In this document: positions 58,085-64,000 of the stretch, in pieces | Layout of the letters: the number at the start of each line of letters is the position of its first letter | Numbering within the stretch: position 1 is the first letter of the stretch | Position numbers and translations under genes: made by a program | Assembly: GCA_963082975.1 (NCBI GenBank) | Contig: OY720344.1 | Location: forward strand, 27,191,172-27,255,171 | Length of the DNA stretch: 64,000 bases | Direction of reading: 5' to 3' | DNA from: Labia minor | Taxonomy: Eukaryota > Arthropoda > Insecta > Dermaptera > Spongiphoridae | Notes under the pieces: model-generated | The model's database searches: none | What the model was told of the DNA's origin: nothing | The model's input: the letters and a program-made list of their open reading frames with translations, nothing else

Positions 58085-58445
58085 ATATAATACTTAAAAA
58101 ATAATGTGCCTTTGCGAGTTTCGAACTGAGGGGGCAACGTCTTAAGATGACGCACAAGCTGGTTTACCCACAAACCAGTATTGTTTGCAAGTCTCCTATC
58201 AGGATATATATAAGATGCCAAATTTTCGCCACCAGCGCCTCTATGATCTAGTATGGTAACTAAACTATTTTTAATTAATTAGCACCCCTGGACACACCTT
58301 ACCAATTAGCGGTTTAATAAAAGAAGTCTGACATGCCCTGAGACCTACTGAATTTGCATAAAAAATTTCATAAGAATCGGTCCAGCCGTTTCGGAGGAGT
58401 ATCATTTCAAAGTTTTGTGACACGAGAATTTTATATATAAGATAT
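58085..58445 (+). repeat. Retroposon with antisense tRNA-like head
   Basis: On the minus strand 58108-58200 resembles a tRNA. It has a D-arm CTGGTTT-GTGGGT-AAACCAG, an anticodon arm GCGTC-ATCTTAA-GACGT (anticodon CTT) and a B-box-like AGTTCGAAACTC. The plus-strand body then has TCGCCACCAGCGCCTCTAT (shared with 4283), AAGAATCGGTCCAGCCG, TTTCGGAGGAGTAT, and GACACGAGAATTTTATATA as tail. The tRNA-like part points opposite to the tail, and its T-arm does not pair well, so it is not a working tRNA gene. Confidence 0.45.
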
Positions 58446-58534
58446 ATTTTTATTATACAAAACTAAATTGACTACTGCACTTTGCACCCTATTTCTTTAA
58501 AATCGTTTCTAAATATATATATCTTTCAAGAGTT

Positions 58535-58537
<3 letters not shown>

Positions 58538-58577
<40 letters not shown>
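58538..58577. repeat. TA microsatellite
   Basis: About 40 bases of uninterrupted TA. Confidence 0.9.
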
Positions 58578-58580
<3 letters not shown>

Positions 58581-58689
58581 TGCTAATTTAATTAACAACT
58601 TTCCTACTGAATTAATTTAATTGGGTTATACTTTATTAAATTTTTTCTTTATTATTATTAATTTAAGTAAAAAAAAATCGATTTAATTT

Positions 58690-58960
58690 TATAGAATTGA
58701 GATATGTATATTTTTTCACGAACACCAATGAATTGATAAAGAATAATATTATCAGCAAGGTTATAGACCTTTTTTCATCGCCCCTACTCAAACCCTGCTA
58801 TTCGTGTGGGTGGGTGGCTGGCTCTTTTAGAAGAACCCTATGCCATCGATCTCCGCCTCCCGCTATAGAATCTCAAATGAATAAATTGATGAAAAGTTTT
58901 TGAAAAGAATTTTACTTTTGACAAAGAGCTTTATGATTCTTTTAAGACGGTTATATAACT
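58690..58960. other. Less AT-rich non-repeat patch
   Basis: The patch includes CATCGCCCCTACTCAAACCC, GGGTGGGTGGCTGGCTC and GCCATCGATCTCCGCC. The 68-codon frame over it has no domain. Function unknown. Confidence 0.2.
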
Positions 58961-59525
58961 TGGTAAACTCCTTCAATTCATATAAAGAAATGTTCCTATT
59001 GTTCTGAAAATAAAAAAAAAAGATCAAGAGGCACCATTATTCAGAAATAGAAAAACAATATTTTTTTTAGATGCGCGTATCTTATTTATTAATGATTATT
59101 CATGGTTAATCATAAGAAATTTGTAAGAATATATTTAAAGAAAATAAATGTTTAATTTTTTAACAATTTTTTTTCATTTTGGAAATTTTATTATAAGCTT
59201 TAATAATTATTTGATGTTCTTTTGTCAAACTTTTGATCATATCCTGGAAAATATTAGATGATGATTCACACAGGTAGGTTCTTCAACTAGGAAGTTACTT
59301 TCTCCCGGGGAAACGTTGAACTTTCAAGATGACAAACCTCAATCAATGGATGTTTGAATATCTACTTCTATCTAATATTCGATTCGATATTTAATAAATT
59401 CAATTATTTTAATATTTTTTTTATTTTATTATATGTATATAAAATGTATAATATATAGAATAAACTTTTATCTATGGGAACAAATCTTTTAAATTATTAT
59501 TATCAATTTTCATAAATTCAATATT

Positions 59526-60158
59526 TAATAAGTTGACCTGTGGCCAGGTCCGAACCGACCGACGGTTTGAAGTAAATTAATTTCCAGCTACAGAAACAAT
59601 TTCAAATAATTTTAATATATCTATTAATGTAATAAAAAACAGATATGGATACATAAATAATAAATATAAACATTTTTAATTTTATTTTATTTATAATATA
59701 TATATGCAAGACCAGGCTGTGACGTCATGAATGGCTGGATGACGTCATATAATTTTAAATCAAGAAAAAACTAATAAATATGATTTTCCCGAGGATAAAA
59801 CCAATACAAAGTGCATGATTCGTGGTGATGTATAAAAAAATCTCCTCATGTGAAATTTGGTGTGAAAATAACTCTTTCCTTCCTATCGTCGATCGCTAAT
59901 ACCACTTCCGGTTTCCGTATTTGCACCAAAAGTTGATCAATTCATCATTAAGTAAATATACCAAATTTCATCAAAATCCGTTGAGCCGTTCAAGCTGTAC
60001 ACATCTATACGAACGGACGGACGGACGGACAGACATCATGCTAAAAATACTTTTTTCTGTTAAGAAAATGCATGATTCGCGGGGAGATATGTAAAAATCT
60101 CCACATGTGAAATTTGGTGTGAAAACAATACCTCCCTTACTATCGTCGGTCGGTAAAA
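59526..60158 (-). mobile_element. Family A Helentron-like element, uninterrupted copy
   Basis: In plus-strand terms it starts TAAGTTGACCTGTGGCCAGG, carries CGAACCGACCGACGG, the TGACGTCA pair, TTCCGGTTTCCG, GTTCAAGCTGTACAC and a short GGAC repeat (60012-60030), and ends CTATCGTCGGTCGGTAAAA. It serves as the empty-site reference for the nested copy at 37192. Confidence 0.75.
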
Positions 60159-60299
60159 ATGAATAATAGATTTATATTAATATTTATAAATTGTCATTAT
60201 TTCAATATTTCTAAAATTTTTACTAACATCTTTTTCCTAATATTTTTTAATAATTTTCTATTGGAAACTCTAATTACATTCTCAATACTTAATTATAAT

Positions 60300-60431
60300 A
60301 AGCATTTTGTAGAAGGGATGATTAGCGAGTTAAAGGACACTCCCTCCAATTTGGATCTCAGTATGAAAATTAACCTCAGCCAGTTTGGAGTTGGCCCAAA
60401 TGATGATGCCCATCCCACTAATCAAAATTGA
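60300..60431 (+). other. Possible terminal exon, weak
   Basis: A less AT-rich frame reads FVEGMISELKDTPSNLDL, SMKINLSQFGVGPNDD and AHPTNQN, then TGA at 60429-60431. An AG at 60299-60300 keeps this frame in phase with the donor at 48140, but its pyrimidine tract is poor. The opposite strand is also open. I do not recognise the sequence. Confidence 0.2.
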
Positions 60432-60999
60432 TAAGTGATAACCTTTTGCATCTATTCCTTAAATTAGTTTAACTCAATGATAGAAGAAGAAGAAACTATT
60501 ACCAGAAAAATTGTGAAAATATCCTTTGACATTTGTTTTTTTCAAAATTTTTTACTTTTTTTTACTTAATGAGTATTGAATAGATAGATAAAATAAATTG
60601 TGATTAAGATAGAAAAAACATCGATAAAGTACTTATTAGATTTTATAAATTCTTTATGTTTTATGGTCCATATGCTCTATTTCTGATATTTGAAATTTTA
60701 CTTTTATTTCACACACATTTATTTCTATAAATATTGTAATAATTATTTATTTTTCTATTGTATAAAACTAATGATTATTTTTGTTACTAGTTAGCATTCA
60801 TTTAATGTTTTTAGTATATTTTTTCATACCAACATTACAATAGTTCAAAAATTTTAAAAGAGAAAATGGAATAAGTCTGGCCTCTTGAGTATTCTGCCTG
60901 AAATATACTTGTCTACACTCTACAAAGATAATATATTATTACCTCCATATTTTTTTAAAACACTCTCTTCCTAAGAGCATATATATAGAAAAAAAAATA

Positions 61000-61420
61000 T
61001 GAACACAGGTCAAATATTTGACCAAAGTGGAGGAATAAAAACACGAACAGGAGTACATCTTTATGGGAGTGTATGCGAGAATAGGTCGATGATGCTGCTT
61101 CTTTTTTCCCCCCTTTTTACCCTTCCCATTGTGCGGGGGGGGAAATGGGGATGATTCTTTCGTTTTAGTCTTTCCTCTCAGTTGTTTGCTCGTAGTACTT
61201 CATGTTTACTTTGCACCTTCCTCAAGTTTCTTTTTCTCTTCGTTTCTTTTTTCCAATCTCTTTTAACTCATCCTGTTGACTGAAAAGAGTGATTCTCCCT
61301 CGGCGAGTGGTCCATAGAATTTTCACCTCGAACTTTAAGTTAGTGGGCTTATGATATTAGCAGAGGGAATGAACTCATCATCCCCAAAGGGATTCTTCGA
61401 ACGCGCTAACTTTTTTTTTT
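61000..61420. other. Less AT-rich island with a C/T-rich stretch and G run
   Basis: GTGCGGGGGGGGAAATGG and a C/T-rich stretch dominate the centre. GATTCTCCCTCGGCGAGTGG and CCAAAGGGATTCTTCGAACG follow. A short frame starting at 61351 (MILAEGMNSSSPKGFFERAN) dissolves into a T run. It is probably non-coding and possibly regulatory. Confidence 0.25.
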
Positions 61421-62264
61421 CTCTTCCTTTAGTCAAAATATTCATAAATTCTTCATCTTCTCTTCTAAATTCACTAATATTTATTTATTTAAATATGAGG
61501 ATATATGTCGAACATAAAATGTTTTGGAATTGGAAATTTTCTCGTTGTGTTTCCAACTTAATAATAATATTTCTATGTTCCATTTAAATAAGAATAAAAA
61601 TTATCTCTTATTCTAGAATAAATTTTGAATTAAATTAATCAGAATTTTATGAATAGCTATAATAAAACATAAAAAACAAAAAACAACAAATTATTTTAAT
61701 AATGTTTTGCTTGATCATTATTATCAAATGAATAATTTCATCTAATTAATATACATTATATAGATATATTGCTTATTAATAGGAGTATATTTAATTTTAT
61801 TATTAGCTTATTTATGAATAATTCAAAAAGATGTTTTTAGGAAACTCGCCAATCTGCTCTTTTATTGTTTTTGTTTCTTTTGTTATTGTTCCCTTTATTT
61901 TGTATTTTTTCCCTCAATAAAAGAAATTATGATTATTTTTACTGTTATTGTGTTTTGTCATCATTAATTATATTGAATTAAATTTAATAATTAATTAATC
62001 TTTTTAATTTAATATCATAATCAAATTTGTTTCTCTCTTTTCAAATATAAATCGCAATAATAATCTAATAATAAGTTATTTTTTTTTATTTGTTATCATT
62101 TTGATTACTTTCTTCTTCATTCTATTAATCATCATTTTCATTTTCATTTTTTTATTAGTATTATTATTATTATATTACTCTCTAGTTTAACAAAATGATT
62201 GCACTATGTCGAAGTGTGGAATTGGCAACACTTGATTTTACTAATATTGAAAATAATTAGTTTA

Positions 62265-62390
62265 ATTACAAGTACCGGGACCCCGAGCCTCGGCTCGGTA
62301 CTTAAGTTAAAAAAAATGATTCATTATTATTGGATTTGGCTGGTAATATTAATACCTGGGACACCGAGCTCTCGCTCTACCCTTTAAAAA
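62265..62390. repeat. Two related GC-rich hairpins
   Basis: TACCGGGACCCCGAGCC near 62273 leads into the perfect stem CCGAGCC-TC-GGCTCGG (62283-62298). About 80 bp on, TACCTGGGACACCGAGC near 62353 is a decayed copy (CGAGCTCTCGCTC). Confidence 0.55.
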
Positions 62391-62649
62391 ATATTGATAC
62401 ACAATTCTTTAATTATTTATTACAATTATTAAATGTTACACATTTGCATCAATCTGATTAAAATTAATGAACTTGTGCTCCTCAATAATACATAAATATA
62501 TAATATATAGGTACATATATTTTTTTTCTATAGTGTTTTTTTGAAAAACTGTTTAGCGCCCCAAGTGGTTATAAAACAAACTAAAGACAAAAAAACGTGC
62601 TTTGCAGCTTTTCGGAATTAAAAAAGCAAAATTGGCAGTCGTGGGACTG

Positions 62650-63140
62650 GCCGACAGAAGTGAAAACTTCTGCGTAAGAAATTTTAAAACAGACGAAATT
62701 CGCGCTATTTCACGAGAAAGATGAATTTCATATGCATGTATATATATATAACTTATATATTATTTTAAACATATATTTTAAACAAATTTGTAACTTATAT
62801 TTATATATATATAAATACACAACTTTGTTTAAAATATTGCAATACGAACTGTTTTATAATTCTTATCTCTAACATAAAATATATATTTATTATGTGAAGT
62901 TCATTTCGTATAATTTTGATTATATATGTATATATGAAATGAACTTTACATAATAAATATATATTTATATGTTAGAGATAATTTATAAAACAGTTCTAAT
63001 GACAATTCAAATTTCGCGCTCTGTTATAAGAAATTTGAAAGCAGATGGTTTCATGGTGTTGGTCACGATCACGCGAGTTCTATACTTTTTCCCCATCCCG
63101 CAAAAGTGCTCAACGCCGCTAAAGAAGTTTTCACTTCAAA
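62650..63140. mobile_element. Inverted-repeat element with a 63-bp palindrome arm
   Basis: 62846-62910 pairs with 62934-62996 over about 63 bp (GAACTGTTTTATAA, TATCTCTAACATA, TGAAGTTCATTTC), with a loop of about 23 bases. Further out, AGAAGTGAAAACTTCT (62656-62671, itself a hairpin) answers AGAAGTTTTCACTTC at 63123. Words such as CGAAATTCGCGCT and ATTTCGCGCTC also pair loosely. No frame is present. Exact ends are uncertain. Confidence 0.6.
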
Positions 63141-63534
63141 AATTATTTAATATTTGGAAATATATCTGACTTATAGAAAAAATGAATATTAATTAAAGAA
63201 AGAAATAGTTTTTAAAATATCCTGAATAATATGTAACAATTTTCAAGATAGAAATTTATTACAATATTACAATTATTAACTGTTGCATCATTGCATCAAT
63301 CTGATTAAAATGAATGGAACTTCGGGTACTCAATAATAATAAATAAAATAATATTAATAAATATATTGAATAATATTTTATTGAAAAAATATTAAAACTT
63401 ATAAAACTATCTAAAACTTTATTAATAAAAGAACAATGAATAAATAAATATAGAATAGTAATTTATTAAAAAGTAAACAATAGATAAAAAGAAAAAAAAA
63501 TAACAAAATCATTATTTTCATTTTTAAATAACGA

Positions 63535-63845
63535 TTCACCCGGCGAGTTTCGAACCGACGAAATCCACTCGTTAAAACATCAGTCCAACCGCTGGACTAT
63601 ATGTATTTAGATAAAAAATTGTCATTTTTTTACTGTCTTAGCAGGCAGTATTAAAAATTTTGACGTTTTCCATATAATATATAATTTTCAATTAAGAAAT
63701 TAATAATGAAGCTGTATGTTTCAAGAGATATCATCAATAAAACTTAATTTTTCTTTATAAATACTATATCTAGTGTGAATTTGAAAAAAATCGTTAGAGC
63801 GGTTTTTGAGAACCATGATATATAGATAAATACATATATACAATT
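63535..63845 (+). repeat. Retroposon with antisense tRNA-like head, second copy type
   Basis: On the minus strand AGTCCA-GCGGT-TGGACT forms a D-arm-like hairpin, and GGTTCGAAACTCGCC is a B-box-like word, the same GCGAGTTTCGAAC as at 58114. The plus-strand tail (AAAAATCGTTAGAGCGGTTT, TTGAGAACCATGATATATAG) parallels that at 58360-58440. It is not a working tRNA. Confidence 0.4.
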
Positions 63846-64000
63846 TTAGCTAGCATAATAAGATAAGATAAACCATTTTCAATCAATCGTAACTACGAGT
63901 ATATATTCATTATTTAATATTATTCAACGAAATTAAATAACAAATAACTTTTATATATAATACATTGATAATCATTTCTCTAATATTGAAGAAAATTTTA
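63846..64000. other. AT-rich spacer to window end
   Basis: No feature is visible. Confidence 0.5.

Noticed and set aside
58108..58200. Functional tRNA-Lys(CTT) gene on the minus strand
   Set aside because: The D and anticodon arms fold, but the T-arm and acceptor stem do not, and the block is part of a dispersed repeat.
60159..60431. Full 90-codon frame as a gene
   Set aside because: The first 50 residues are AT-driven low-complexity sequence with an unsupported start; only the last 40 were kept as a weak exon candidate.
1..64000. CRISPR array, bacterial operon or prophage
   Set aside because: The only short regular repeats are microsatellites and one 28-bp tandem array without spacers. 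There are no prokaryotic gene features.

Overview
The window is strongly AT-rich eukaryotic DNA with no intact protein-coding gene. Mariner, Tc1-like, hAT-like, Helitron-like, non-LTR and Ty3/gypsy-type sequences sit together, there are many TA microsatellites, and what little genic sequence there is has GT-AG splice signals. This fits an arthropod, probably an insect. I see no bacterial operon, rRNA, intact tRNA or CRISPR array.

The likely setting is the long introns or flank of a plus-strand gene. Two plus-strand pieces look genic. One is a GC-rich, CpG-containing leader-like block at about 16800-17234 that ends in CAG|GTAAAC. The other is a 70-bp candidate internal exon at 48071-48140, with a strong acceptor, a GTAAG donor and one open frame. 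Whether they belong to one gene is inference. Several less AT-rich islands with no recognisable coding content may be regulatory: 7860-8370, 17700-18170, 26820-27015, 35440-35760, 52900-53120, 54000-54260 and 61000-61420.

Most of the recognisable sequence is mobile DNA. From left to right: a 1-kb inverted-repeat element (200-1204); a hAT remnant with a readable dimerisation motif (2030-2703); a non-LTR retrotransposon fragment joined to a Helitron-type 3' end (3339-3965); a 5'-truncated LTR retrotransposon with a frameshifted integrase and a 268-bp LTR (9409-10990); a LINE split by a hAT-type element with 8-bp target duplication, itself split by a Helentron-like element (14415-16060); a 246-bp MITE (19.6 kb); an internally deleted mariner (21402-21896); a 397-bp foldback (23980-24376); a three-level nest (27322-29595); a pogo-like MITE (34896-35249); a second, rearranged nest (36512-38212); three related Helentron-like copies (38335-39058 and 41096-41667); an 857-bp foldback with 28-bp tandem repeats (42681-43537); a MITE (46301-46688); a LINE reverse-transcriptase pseudogene (46860-47910); a Tc1 end (51.6-51.9 kb); a Helitron end (57.8 kb); tRNA-like retroposons (58.1 and 63.5 kb); and another Helentron-like copy (59.5-60.2 kb).

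The most informative system is a set of non-autonomous elements, called here A (accgaccgacg ends), B (actttcccgcata subterminal repeats) and C (actatctcgc subterminal repeats). They share inverted subterminal repeats, a central GT-rich or GTCC/GTCT microsatellite, a 3' stem-loop in B and C, and insertion into T runs. This is the published layout of Helentron-associated elements (HINE/DINE-1 type). Their nesting gives a relative insertion order and an empty site.
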